DNA of 64,000 nucleotides from Alphaproteobacteria bacterium (GTDB taxonomy: Bacteria; Pseudomonadota; Alphaproteobacteria; Rhizobiales; Hyphomicrobiaceae), in NCBI GenBank assembly GCA_022600345.1, contig JAHZKP010000099.1, positions 50,797-114,796 on the forward strand. The letters run 5' to 3'. Below are positions 8,248 through 17,052 of the stretch, in pieces (the stretch's first letter is position 1; each line of letters opens with the position of its first letter). A program made the position numbers and the translations under genes. The notes under the pieces are model-generated. The model saw only the letters and a program-made list of their open reading frames with translations, was not told the DNA's origin and searched no databases.

Positions 8248-10316
8248 ACCGCGAAAAATCCGTCCCCTCTGTCTCCGTCACCTATGCCCAGAACGGAAGC
8301 TCAACCAAGTCAAACGAACATGGCATGCGGCCGATGCAGGAGCGCGCCTATGAGCGCCGGGGTGAACCATACCTTTTGATCAAATCGCCCCCAGCCTCAG
8401 GTAAGAGCCGCGCGCTCATGTTCATCGCGCTCGACAAGCTGCACAACCAAGGCCTCAAACAGGCGATCATTGTAGTGCCGGAAAAGTCAATTGGCTCAAG
8501 CTTCGCCGATGAGCCGCTCTCCAAGTTCGGCTTTTGGGCCGATTGGACGGTTCAGCCGAAGTGGAACTTGTGCAACGCCCCAGGCGATGACAACGGCGGC
8601 AAAGTCAATTCAGTTGGCGCATTCTTGCAGAGCGATGAGCGTATTTTGGTTTGCACACATGCGACGTTCCGATTCGCCGTCGATAAGTTCGGCGTGGAAG
8701 CCTTTGATGAGCGCCTGATTGCCGTCGATGAGTTCCACCACGTGTCGGCAAATCCCGACAACAAGCTTGGCGCGCATCTGGGCGAATTGATCGCTCGCGA
8801 CAAGGTCCACATCGTCGCAATGACCGGTTCGTATTTCCGGGGTGATGCAGAGCCAGTCCTGATGCCAGGCGATGAGGCAAAGTTCGATACCGTTACCTAC
8901 ACCTATTACGAGCAGCTCAACGGCTACAAATATCTAAAACAGCTCGATATCGGCTACTTCTTTTATTCCGAGGCCTACTCCGATGACATCCTCAAGGTGC
9001 TCGATCCAAACGAGAAAACGATCATCCATATTCCATCGGTCAACTCACGTGAGAGCACGAAGGACAAAATCCGTGAAGTCGAACACATCATTGAGGAACT
9101 AGGCGAGTGGCAAGGCGCTGATCCCGCCACCGGTTTTCAGTTGGTGAAAACTGCCGACGGTCGTGAGCTTCGTATCGCTGATTTGGTCGATGACGATGCG
9201 ACGAAAAGAGACAAAGTGTCAGCAGCACTCAAAGACCCGGCGCAAAAGAATAACCGCGATCACGTAGACATCATCATCGCGCTCGGTATGGCGAAAGAGG
9301 GCTTCGATTGGATCTGGTGCGAACACGCCCTGACGGTTGGCTACCGCTCCAGCCTCACCGAAATCGTGCAAATCATTGGCCGCGCAACGCGCGATGCCGA
9401 AGGTAAAACGCGCGCCCGTTTCACCAACCTGATCGCGGAACCGGATGCCTCCGAACAAGCCGTGACGGAAGCCGTGAACGACACACTGAAGGCAATCGCC
9501 GCCAGCCTTCTTATGGAGCAAGTTTTGGCTCCCCGCTTTAACTTCAAGCCGAAATACGACGCAACGAGCAATCCGACCGACGGCTTCGACTACGGCGAAG
9601 GCGGCTATGATCCGAAAAAAGAAAACGTTGGTTTCAATGACAAAACCGGCCAGTTCGAAATTGAAATTAAAGGGCTTGCCGAACCCAAGAGCAAGGAAGC
9701 CCAACGAATTTGCGGAAAAGATCTCAATGAGGTGATTGCCGCGTTTGTCCAGGATAAGACCACGCTGGAAAAGGGGTTGTTCGACGGCGAGCATGTTGGC
9801 GGAGAAACCTTGCCTCAAGATTTGACCCAGGTCCGGATGGGTAAGATCATTAAAGATCGATATCCCGAGCTTGACGACGAAGAACAGGAGGTGGTCCGCC
9901 AGCACGCCATAGCGGCCTTGAACCTGACGCAAAAGGCCAAGCAGATTGCGGTTGAAGGCGGCGATGACCCAAAAAGCGCAAATACGGCATTGATTGACGG
10001 TGTTCGAAAATTCGCCATGGACGTGCGAGACCTCGACATTGACTTGATCGATCAAATCAATCCGTTCGGCAATGCCTACGCCATCCTTGCTAGCACGATG
10101 AACGAGGAAAGCCTGAAGCAGGTTGCAGCCATCATCTCCGGCAAGCGGGTAAACTTATCGCTTGAAGAGGCCAGAGACCTGGCAAAACGCGCATTGAAAT
10201 TCAAACAAGAGCGTGGCCGGCTACCATCGATCACATCGGCTGATGCCTGGGAGAAGCGCATGGCCGAGGGTGTCGCATATTTGGCCCGCATGAAGGCAGA
10301 GGCAGCCAATGACTAA
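8244..10316 (+). CDS. SF2 DEAD/DEAH-type helicase or translocase
   Basis: The helicase motifs appear in order: Walker A SPPASGKS (48-55), Walker B DEFHH (162-166), motif III MTGSYFRG, and motif VI QIIGRATR (376-383). The C-terminal 300 residues are helical and charged and carry no nuclease motif that I can see. In type I and type III restriction systems such motors translocate DNA between target and cleavage sites; the same role is inferred here with cleavage supplied by neighbours. At 690 residues it is smaller than HsdR and lacks its N-terminal nuclease. It overlaps the PD-(D/E)XK gene by four bases and the GIY-YIG gene by eight, so all are in one operon. Confidence 0.88.
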   Translation: MNREKSVPSVSVTYAQNGSSTKSNEHGMRPMQERAYERRGEPYLLIKSPPASGKSRALMFIALDKLHNQGLKQAIIVVPEKSIGSSFADEPLSKFGFWADWTVQPKWNLCNAPGDDNGGKVNSVGAFLQSDERILVCTHATFRFAVDKFGVEAFDERLIAVDEFHHVSANPDNKLGAHLGELIARDKVHIVAMTGSYFRGDAEPVLMPGDEAKFDTVTYTYYEQLNGYKYLKQLDIGYFFYSEAYSDDILKVLDPNEKTIIHIPSVNSRESTKDKIREVEHIIEELGEWQGADPATGFQLVKTADGRELRIADLVDDDATKRDKVSAALKDPAQKNNRDHVDIIIALGMAKEGFDWIWCEHALTVGYRSSLTEIVQIIGRATRDAEGKTRARFTNLIAEPDASEQAVTEAVNDTLKAIAASLLMEQVLAPRFNFKPKYDATSNPTDGFDYGEGGYDPKKENVGFNDKTGQFEIEIKGLAEPKSKEAQRICGKDLNEVIAAFVQDKTTLEKGLFDGEHVGGETLPQDLTQVRMGKIIKDRYPELDDEEQEVVRQHAIAALNLTQKAKQIAVEGGDDPKSANTALIDGVRKFAMDVRDLDIDLIDQINPFGNAYAILASTMNEESLKQVAAIISGKRVNLSLEEARDLAKRALKFKQERGRLPSITSADAWEKRMAEGVAYLARMKAEAAND

Positions 10317-11520
10317 GGAGTTCACAACACAAGACGATGAACTGTTGGCCGAATTGGGCGTCGACGTCGAAGCGAAGAAAACGACCGACCGCACACCCCG
10401 CGAGGAACGGATCATCGCCGGTTTCGAGGATATTCAACGCTTCGTCGAAGAGCATGAGCGCCCACCGCGGCATGGCGAGGATCGCGACATTTTCGAGCGG
10501 CTGTATGCCGTGCGCCTGGATCGACTGCGCGAGCAGGAGGATTGTCGCGCACTATTAGCCGAATTCGACCATCAGGAACTGTTGGCCGGTGCTGTGAGCA
10601 GCGATGGTGACCTAGCCGACAACCTCGATGACGATGCGTTACTCGCAAAGCTTGGCGTTGAGGCAAATGCTCCAAACATCGCTGAACTACGCCACGTCAG
10701 ATCCAGCAGCGAGAAACGAGCGGCCGAGGAAATCGCCAACCGCGACCAATGCGAGGATTTTGAGCAATTTAAGCCACTCTTCGAGAAAGCGAAGCGGGAA
10801 CTCGAAACAGAAGTTCGGACGGCCAAGGTCATTCGCAAAGATGCCGGATTTCTCAAGACAGACATCAAGCAAGGTCAATTCTTCATCCTCGGCGGGCAGA
10901 CGCTGTACGTGGCTGACGTCGGCGAACAGATCAAGGCTCCGAATGGAGAGATGGATGCACGCCTCAGAGTGATCTATTCCAACGGAACGGAAAGTAACTT
11001 GCTTCTCCGCTCTCTCACACGGGCGATCTATAAGGACGAAACAAGTCGCGCAATCACGGAACCGAACCTTGGCCCTCTCTTTGGCGAAGATGTCGATGAA
11101 GACGACCAGACCACCGGAACCATCTATGTTCTCAGAAGCAAATCCGACCACCCGACGATTTCTGAGAACCGTGACGTGATCCACAAGATCGGCGTGACTG
11201 GCGGCGACGTCAAAATTCGAATCAGCAATGCAAAAACCGATCCGACATACCTCTTTGCAGATGTAGACGTCGTGCAGACCTACACGCTCGCGAACATCAA
11301 TCGCTCACGACTGGAAAACCTGCTTCATCGGGTTTTCTCTCCGGCTCGCCTGCAAATCGACATTCCTGACCGATTTGGTCGGTCAGTCAAACCGAAAGAA
11401 TGGTTCTTGGTCCCACTACACGTGATCGACGAAGCTGTGAAACGCATCAAGGATCGCAGCATCACCGATTACACTTACGATCCATCATCCGCCCAACTCA
11501 AAAAGACTTCTGACAAGTGA
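10309..11520 (+). CDS. GIY-YIG (T5orf172-type) nuclease-domain protein
   Basis: The C-terminal third carries a T5orf172-like GIY-YIG fold. TGTIYVL starts at residue 269 and KIGVTGGDVKIRISNA at about 293, with SRLENLLHRVFSPARL and the closing KPKEWFLVPL. The usual GIY and YIG triplets are degenerate (TIYVL and KIGVT), as in many T5orf172 proteins. The N-terminal 260 residues are acidic and helical, with a repeated short block (DDELLAELGVDVE near residue 7, DDALLAKLGVEAN near residue 108) suggesting an internal duplication. It overlaps the helicase gene and likely acts with it, either as its nuclease or in DNA recognition. Confidence 0.82.
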   Translation: MTKEFTTQDDELLAELGVDVEAKKTTDRTPREERIIAGFEDIQRFVEEHERPPRHGEDRDIFERLYAVRLDRLREQEDCRALLAEFDHQELLAGAVSSDGDLADNLDDDALLAKLGVEANAPNIAELRHVRSSSEKRAAEEIANRDQCEDFEQFKPLFEKAKRELETEVRTAKVIRKDAGFLKTDIKQGQFFILGGQTLYVADVGEQIKAPNGEMDARLRVIYSNGTESNLLLRSLTRAIYKDETSRAITEPNLGPLFGEDVDEDDQTTGTIYVLRSKSDHPTISENRDVIHKIGVTGGDVKIRISNAKTDPTYLFADVDVVQTYTLANINRSRLENLLHRVFSPARLQIDIPDRFGRSVKPKEWFLVPLHVIDEAVKRIKDRSITDYTYDPSSAQLKKTSDK

Positions 11521-11529
11521 CGGACAAGG

Positions 11530-11937
11530 ATGCCTCAGCAAACATTCAAGGCAGTAACACTCCGTCCTTGTTGGGCGCACGCCGTAATCCACCTCGGCAA
11601 AGACATCGAGAACCGCTCTTGGGCACCTAAGTATCGTGGCCCCCTTCTCATCCACGCAGGCAAAAACTTTAAGGTTCAGGACTACCAAAGGATCTGCCAG
11701 TTCGCTGAAGAAGCCGGCAACCAGCCACCGTCGCGAGATGACATTCTTGTTGGCGGCATTATCGGCATTGTCGACTTCTGCGATGTTGTGGAGAAGAGCA
11801 AGAGCAGCTGGTTCAGCGGACCATTGGGCTGGGTCTTCAACAACGCACGACCGCTGCCATTTCTACCGATGAACGGACGGCTAAGTCTGTTCGGCGTCAC
11901 GCCCTCCACAGCTTGGTGCCAAGAAGCGAATCTCTGA
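11530..11937 (+). CDS. ASCH-domain protein
   Basis: This 135-residue protein matches the ASCH fold: an N-terminal AVTLRPCWAHAVIHLGK block, then KDIENRSWAPKYRGPLLIHA, GIIGIVDFCDVV, and WFSGPLGWVF with RPLPFLPMNGRLSLF at the end. ASCH proteins are PUA-like and bind RNA or modified nucleosides; some cleave RNA or deacylate N4-acetylcytidine. It follows the GIY-YIG gene by nine bases and is the last gene of the operon. A role in reading or handling modified nucleic acid would fit, but that is inference from the neighbours. Confidence 0.8.
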   Translation: MPQQTFKAVTLRPCWAHAVIHLGKDIENRSWAPKYRGPLLIHAGKNFKVQDYQRICQFAEEAGNQPPSRDDILVGGIIGIVDFCDVVEKSKSSWFSGPLGWVFNNARPLPFLPMNGRLSLFGVTPSTAWCQEANL

Positions 11938-12298
11938 GCTTGCGCTGGCGTTCAAGTGACAAGGCTGCAACATGCGGAGGTGTTTCTAGTTATGGCTAGA
12001 CCCTTCTAAGTGGCAGCGGTACATCCCTTCACCGCTATCCTGTGAATCCAATCTTTGCCGACAACCAAATATTATCTTGTCGTTGACCGAGCGGAACGCG
12101 CTCTATTGAACCGACCGGCTGCCGCATCTCGGCACTGTGGGCTTTGATCGCTGCCGGACCGCCACCGAAGAAACGATTTTGAGACAAGCACCCAACTGCA
12201 TCAAGAAGACACAGGGGTTTTGTCTAAACAGCAAATCACTTTAGAAACAGACCGGGCGTAACCTTTCCTACGCCGTGCAATTCAGGTAGCATAAGAGC
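11938..12298. other. Intergenic stretch, no gene seen
   Basis: About 360 bases separate the ASCH gene from the DUF488 gene. I see no credible reading frame and no strong hairpin. It probably holds the promoter of the DUF488 gene and marks a break between two defence cargo modules. Confidence 0.5.
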
Positions 12299-13204
12299 AT
12301 GGGCACAAAAGTATTTCTTTATCGGAGACAGAAGCAGCTTCTGGCTTTGCTTGAAGCCTTGGGCGGCTCTACGTCAAAGATCGATTTTCAAAAGTATTTA
12401 TTTCTCTACAACGCAGGTTTCTGCGAGACACCCGCATTTGAGTTTGTCCCCTACCGCTTTGGCTGCTTCTCCTTTCAATCTTATGCTGACCGACGCAAGC
12501 TTACTGAAATGGGCATCTTGCTCGATAATAATAGCTGGGAACTTGCTGCTCACCAGAACTCATTCCTGGATCTGTTACCAACTGATGAGGCTAGCTGTAT
12601 TCAGTCATTTGCCGCAGCACATCGGCAGCTTGCTGGCGACGACCTTGTTCGTCATGTCTACCGAACCCATCCATACTATGCGACCAGAAGCGAAATCGCC
12701 TCGAAACTCATGAACGCGCGCGATCTCAAGCGTATCGAGCACGCGCGTGCGAGGGACGACAACCGTGCGCTTTTCACGATTGGCTACGAGGGCGGTTCAT
12801 TTGAAAACTACCTCAACCGCCTGCTCCGCAACAATGTTCGGCTGTTAGTTGATGTGCGGAAAAACCCGCTGAGTCGAAAATACGGGTTTTCAAAACGCAC
12901 CCTGTCGGACACCGTAGAAAAGCTCAGCATGACTTATATTCACTTGCCCGAACTCGGCATTGTTTCCGACAAACGTCGCGCGCTCAATACGCATGAAGAT
13001 TACCATGCTTTGTTTGATGAGTATGAAGCAACAGTCTTGCCAGACAACACCGCTGCGCTCGACTACATATCGAAGCTTGTCGACGAATATGGACGTGTTG
13101 CCCTCACCTGCTTCGAGGCAGAATCGTGTATGTGTCATCGTGGCAGAGTCGCTAGCGCGTTAGCGCAGCGTGCCGACTGGAAACACGAAATAATTCATAT
13201 TTGA
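12299..13204 (+). CDS. DUF488 protein with N-terminal helical domain
   Basis: The C-terminal half (from about residue 158) is DUF488: LFTIGYEGGSFENYLNRLL, LVDVRKNPLSRKYGFSK, YIHLPELGI and the cysteine cluster CFEAESCMCHRGRVASAL. The first 100 residues (QLLALLEALGGSTSKIDFQK onward) look like a winged-helix or helical adaptor. DUF488 proteins have no settled function; the conserved Cys-His-Arg end suggests a nucleotide- or phosphate-binding site. The next gene starts 12 bases downstream and is probably its partner. Both sit inside the mobile island, so a defence role is a reasonable guess and nothing stronger. Confidence 0.75.
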   Translation: MGTKVFLYRRQKQLLALLEALGGSTSKIDFQKYLFLYNAGFCETPAFEFVPYRFGCFSFQSYADRRKLTEMGILLDNNSWELAAHQNSFLDLLPTDEASCIQSFAAAHRQLAGDDLVRHVYRTHPYYATRSEIASKLMNARDLKRIEHARARDDNRALFTIGYEGGSFENYLNRLLRNNVRLLVDVRKNPLSRKYGFSKRTLSDTVEKLSMTYIHLPELGIVSDKRRALNTHEDYHALFDEYEATVLPDNTAALDYISKLVDEYGRVALTCFEAESCMCHRGRVASALAQRADWKHEIIHI

Positions 13205-13216
13205 AGTCAGCAGTAC

Positions 13217-14035
13217 ATGGCACGCGAACGTATTCTTATTACCGTCAAAACCTACCCAACACTCTCGACCAAATACACCGAGCTAGCATGCACAGCCGGC
13301 TTTAGACCGGACGGCACATGGATTCGCCTGTACCCTGTGCCTTTTCGTTCCCTACAAAATGATCAACGCTACGCGAAGTACCAGTGGCTCGAAGCGGATA
13401 TCCAGCGCAATCCAGCCGACCCGCGCCCCGAGAGCTACCGCATCATTGATACCGGTCGCATTGCCCTGCTCGATAAGATGACGACCGCACGCGAATGGGA
13501 AGATCGGCGCAAGCTCGTGCTTGGTACTGAACCGGTGCACACCAATCTTACCAATTTAATCGCAGCCGCTCACGCCAATACGCTCTCGTTGGCCACATTC
13601 AAGCCTGCGCGGATTGCCGACTTCATCATTGAGGATGTCGAGGCCGAATGGCCCGAGCATAAAATCACTGAAATCACTCAGAAGCTAAAGCAAGGCAATC
13701 TATTTGGCGACGGACCACAAGAAGACTTCAAGGTAATGCCGAAGCTGCCGAAAAAATTTTCTTATCAATTCGAAGATGACACCGGTCGAGCATCTACGCT
13801 CATGATCGAGGATTGGGAGATCGGCCAGCTCTATTGGAACTGCGTCAAGGGGTACGGTGAAGCAAACGCTCCCGCCAAGGTCGCTGAGAAGTACATGAAT
13901 GATTTTGCCCGCACGAAAGACTTGCACTTATTTCTTGGCACCACCCATCAGTGGCACGTTCGCAAAGCCCCGAATCCATTCGTCATTATCGGTACGTTCC
14001 ACCCTCCGCACCAAACGCAGACCAGCCTTCTCTAA
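13217..14035 (+). CDS. Unrecognised cytosolic protein, partner of the DUF488 protein
   Basis: This 272-residue protein is not assigned to a named family here. It opens with ERILITVKTYPTLSTKYTE and GTWIRLYPVPFRSLQ, which read like the start of a small beta-rich fold. It has a middle acidic stretch and ends with FLGTTHQWHVRKAPNPFVII. No signal peptide, membrane segment or nuclease motif is visible. I associate proteins with this N-terminus with DUF488 genes, and the 12-base gap here fits an obligate pair. The shared job could be nucleic-acid modification or sensing, but nothing in the sequence proves it. Confidence 0.65.
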   Translation: MARERILITVKTYPTLSTKYTELACTAGFRPDGTWIRLYPVPFRSLQNDQRYAKYQWLEADIQRNPADPRPESYRIIDTGRIALLDKMTTAREWEDRRKLVLGTEPVHTNLTNLIAAAHANTLSLATFKPARIADFIIEDVEAEWPEHKITEITQKLKQGNLFGDGPQEDFKVMPKLPKKFSYQFEDDTGRASTLMIEDWEIGQLYWNCVKGYGEANAPAKVAEKYMNDFARTKDLHLFLGTTHQWHVRKAPNPFVIIGTFHPPHQTQTSLL

Positions 14036-14170
14036 ATGAGCCTCTTGCATGTTGCGTGCGGTCATCTGACCTCCTCACACCCTAGATCATATCGTCGATC
14101 ACGGGCAAAAGTGCTCGCGAATGAATCACCTTGATTGACCTGGTCGCGCCGACTTCTCATCGTCCATAAG

Positions 14171-14989
14171 GTGACCAATACCGCTGACCCCGTCGCTGCC
14201 GCCAAGCGCATCGCTGCTCATCTGTACAAGATACCGCATCAGCACTTCTTCCGCACCTTTGAGGACTGGTTAGCCCTCGCGGTCAACGCGTTTCTCCGGG
14301 ACGAGGACGCCTACATGGCAATCATACAGCGCTATGGAAAGCGCACCGCACCAATGGGCGAGAAAGACCACCCTGCCGACCACTTTGCCCGAGCACTTGG
14401 CGCTTGGATGCAGGCCATGCAGACCAAACCAGCCGACTATCTTGGACTCACTTACGAACAGGAAGCGATCGCTAATGCGTACAACGGCCAGTTCTTCACA
14501 CCGGAATCGCTCTCCGAGCTGATGGCGCAGCTCACCATGCCGGACGAGCTACCCGACAACGCCCTAGTTTGCGACCCGGCATGCGGTTCCGGCCGGACGC
14601 TCATCGCCGGCATTCGCCGCAACCGCTACACGACGTTTCTTGGCACCGATACTGACATCATGTGCGTGCACATGACGGCGCTCAATTGTCTGGTTCGAAA
14701 CGCCACCACTTACGTGATCCACGGCAACAGCTTGAGCCTGGAAACCCAGGGCGGATACTACATCCGCCGGACACCCATTGGGGGTGAACTCTATCGCCTC
14801 ACCAAGGACCAGACCGACGACCTCATCCGCCTGCCCTTTAAAGCTACGGACACTAGCACCTCGACAGCCCTCACCGTGCCTCCGGCACCCGTGGTGCAAC
14901 AGCCGTCAATGGAAACCGAAACCTTGCTTGAGGAAGTTGCCCGCACGTTCGCGACCGACAAACGCGGCCAGGGTGAATTCGGTTTTTGA
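14171..14989 (+). CDS. N6-methylase-like protein without visible catalytic motif IV
   Basis: A methylase core is present: GQFFTPESLSELMAQL ahead of motif I VCDPACGSGRTLIAGI, then GTDTDIMCVHMTALN and VIHGNSL. I cannot find an NPPF/NPPY motif IV after this, and the protein ends about 100 residues later in a low-complexity T/P-rich tail. At 272 residues it is far shorter than HsdM. It may therefore bind SAM or DNA without methylating, or be a degraded copy. Short N-6 methylase-like proteins of this form occur on plasmids and islands. The start is uncertain: GTG 14171 (giving TNTADPVAAAKRIAAHL) is preferred, with TTG 14135 in frame upstream. Confidence 0.68.
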   Translation: MTNTADPVAAAKRIAAHLYKIPHQHFFRTFEDWLALAVNAFLRDEDAYMAIIQRYGKRTAPMGEKDHPADHFARALGAWMQAMQTKPADYLGLTYEQEAIANAYNGQFFTPESLSELMAQLTMPDELPDNALVCDPACGSGRTLIAGIRRNRYTTFLGTDTDIMCVHMTALNCLVRNATTYVIHGNSLSLETQGGYYIRRTPIGGELYRLTKDQTDDLIRLPFKATDTSTSTALTVPPAPVVQQPSMETETLLEEVARTFATDKRGQGEFGF

Positions 14990-15124
14990 TCACCTGCAAC
15001 GCCGAACGCCAAGGCAACTACATTTAGCCAGATAACATCAGGAAACACCTGCAGACTGGTAGCTATATGGTAGCTATGGAGAAAGAAGCAGACGGATTGA
15101 AATGATATAAGTGATTGAAATCAT

Positions 15125-15201
15125 TGGTGACCCCGACAGGATTCGAACCTGTGACCCTCAGATTAGGAATCTGATGCTCTATCCTGCTGAGCTACGGGGC
15201 C
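15125..15201 (-). tRNA. tRNA-Arg(CCT)
   Basis: The minus strand folds into a full cloverleaf: acceptor GGCCCCG/CGGGGTC, D arm GTAGCTCAGCAGGATAGAGC, anticodon stem TCAGA/TCTGA around loop TTCCTAA (anticodon CCT, codon AGG), and T arm ACAGGTTCGAATCCTGT. The 3' CCA is encoded. Its 3' end faces the defence island at left, as expected if the island integrated at this gene and rebuilt its 3' end. Confidence 0.95.
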
Positions 15202-15669
15202 TTGGAGCGCGTTCGGTTTTGAGTGGACCGTTGACGCGCCCTAAGCACTAGATTTGTCGCATGTTCGAACCGGTTTGCAGCGGTTCGCCTTCGACAAGAC
15301 ACCGCTCACACTCTTGCTGAACATGCTCCAGGCTGACGACACTAGCGCATTGCGGTACGACGCTCCAGACCTCCTAAAGCGACAATCACAACTCGATCGA
15401 AAACAACGAACGGCGGCATAGCCGATGGAAGTCGGACATCGTCGCATGCGCACAGACACACACCGATCTGATCATCCGAACAAAAATGCCCGTACGCCCT
15501 GGCCGCACGCGCCTGATGGCTGAACGGACACAGTCAAACCTCGTCGAAAATTTCGCCAATGAGAATAGGTGACGCGCCCGAAGCTTCGAAGTAAAGACGC
15601 ACCACTTTTTTCTAAGGTAGCCGCCCCCCACACAAAAAAGGCTCAGCCCGCATCAAAGGCAAGTTGAGG
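15202..15669. other. Intergenic stretch with one hairpin, no gene seen
   Basis: About 470 bases between the tRNA and the TRAP genes show no convincing coding frame. CGAACCG (15266-15272) and CGGTTCG (15281-15287) form a short stem with an eight-base loop. The region is the likely border between island and core chromosome. Confidence 0.45.
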
Positions 15670-17040
15670 CTACCCGCCGCGGTCTGGAAGTAGAGCCAGC
15701 GATAATTCCGGCACCAGTGCAACGATCAGCCAAACCAGTATCAACGAGATGAGATAGGGGATCGTGTACCGCAACAATCGGAAATACGGCACACCGGTCA
15801 CGCCGCTGGCCACATAAAGATTGAGGCCGTAGGGCGGCGTTATGAAGCCGATCGAGCCACCGACCAGGAAGATCACCGCAAAGTGCACCGGATCAACACC
15901 GATGTTATGCGCAATAGGAGCCAGGATTGGCGCCAGGATAATCGTATTGGGCAGGCTCTCAAGCACCATGCCAGCAACGAAAACGATCGCCATCGCCGTG
16001 AACAGAACCGCATAGTAGCCGCCCATCCCGGTCACGAAAGTCTCGATGGTTTCCTTCGCGCCAAGCAGCGACAGAATCTGCTGCATCACCACCGAAACCG
16101 CGATCATCGGCGCCAGGATTCCTGTTATCTGCGCAGAGCGAATAACAATGCCGGGAATCTCGGAAATCTTGAAGCCCTCTACCAGCGCCATCTCGCCATA
16201 GGACTTCTCATGCCCGGGTCTTTCCGGTTTGCCAGCATATCCAAAGATGCGGTAGAGCGGCAGCGACAAGAGCCCGACGATCATACAGAACCCAACCGTC
16301 ACACCGGCAGCCTCAGTCGGCGAAAACTTGCCGGTATAAATACCCCACAACACCAGGCCGATCGCAAAGAACCCCAGCCAAGATCCAAACGCGGTCTTCA
16401 GAACGCGGCTGAAACTCAACGAGATCAAATGCCCCCAGCCATTCAACGTGCAGACGATCCAGCAGGCGATCATCATGCCAACCACCATCAAGGTGCCTGG
16501 AATAATGCCGCCAACAAACAGATCCGAAATCGGCAGGTTCAATAAGAAACCGTAGACGATGAAAATGATCGACGGCGGGATGATGATCCCGACAGTGCCG
16601 CCCGAAGCAGCCGTTGCCGCAGCAAAGCGCTCATCATATCCACCCTTGACCATTTCCGGGTGCATCATGGCCCCGATGGTCGCCGTGGTTGCAGAATTGG
16701 AGCCCGATATCGCAGCAAACAACCCGCAGGCTCCAAGGCTTGCCATCGCCAGTCCGCCCCGAAGCCAGCCAAGACAAGCGTACGCAAAATCCGACATTCG
16801 CTTGGCGATACCCGACCTTGCGATCAAATCGCCAGTCAGGATGAACAGCGGCATGGCCAGCAGCGCAAAACCGTCGGTGAAGACGTCAGACAACGCAACG
16901 CCGACATTGTCGAGCGTCAAGCCAAGTACGAAACTGCAAAAGACGACCCAAAATCCAACAACGAGAAAGATCGGCACGCCGAGCATGAAAAGTCCGGTAA
17001 CTCCGATCGATATGAGCGCAACCCAGGTTCCATCAGTCAT
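15670..17040 (-). CDS. TRAP transporter large permease (DctM type), probable isethionate system
   Basis: This 456-residue, very hydrophobic protein has about 12 membrane segments and the TRAP large-subunit hallmarks: GVALSDVFTDGFALLAMPLFILTG near the start, then AISGSNSATTATIGAMMHPEM, GGTVGIIIPPSIIFIVYG and, near the C-terminus, GGSIGFITPPYGLNLYVASG. It couples solute uptake to the sodium or proton gradient. The small permease gene lies 12 bases upstream on the same strand and the binding-protein gene just beyond. Because a GMC dehydrogenase and Xsc diverge from the same promoter region, the substrate is probably isethionate (an iseKLM-type system); the permease sequence alone does not prove the substrate. 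Confidence 0.9.
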   Translation of the reverse strand: MTDGTWVALISIGVTGLFMLGVPIFLVVGFWVVFCSFVLGLTLDNVGVALSDVFTDGFALLAMPLFILTGDLIARSGIAKRMSDFAYACLGWLRGGLAMASLGACGLFAAISGSNSATTATIGAMMHPEMVKGGYDERFAAATAASGGTVGIIIPPSIIFIVYGFLLNLPISDLFVGGIIPGTLMVVGMMIACWIVCTLNGWGHLISLSFSRVLKTAFGSWLGFFAIGLVLWGIYTGKFSPTEAAGVTVGFCMIVGLLSLPLYRIFGYAGKPERPGHEKSYGEMALVEGFKISEIPGIVIRSAQITGILAPMIAVSVVMQQILSLLGAKETIETFVTGMGGYYAVLFTAMAIVFVAGMVLESLPNTIILAPILAPIAHNIGVDPVHFAVIFLVGGSIGFITPPYGLNLYVASGVTGVPYFRLLRYTIPYLISLILVWLIVALVPELSLALLPDRGG

Positions 17041-17052
17041 CGATCATCCCCC

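Noticed and set aside
9219..10055. Minus-strand frame of 278 codons inside the helicase gene
   Set aside because: It lies fully opposite conserved helicase sequence and has no domain of its own.
15241..15631. Minus-strand frames next to the tRNA
   Set aside because: Arg/Ser-rich products without family features; likely chance frames.
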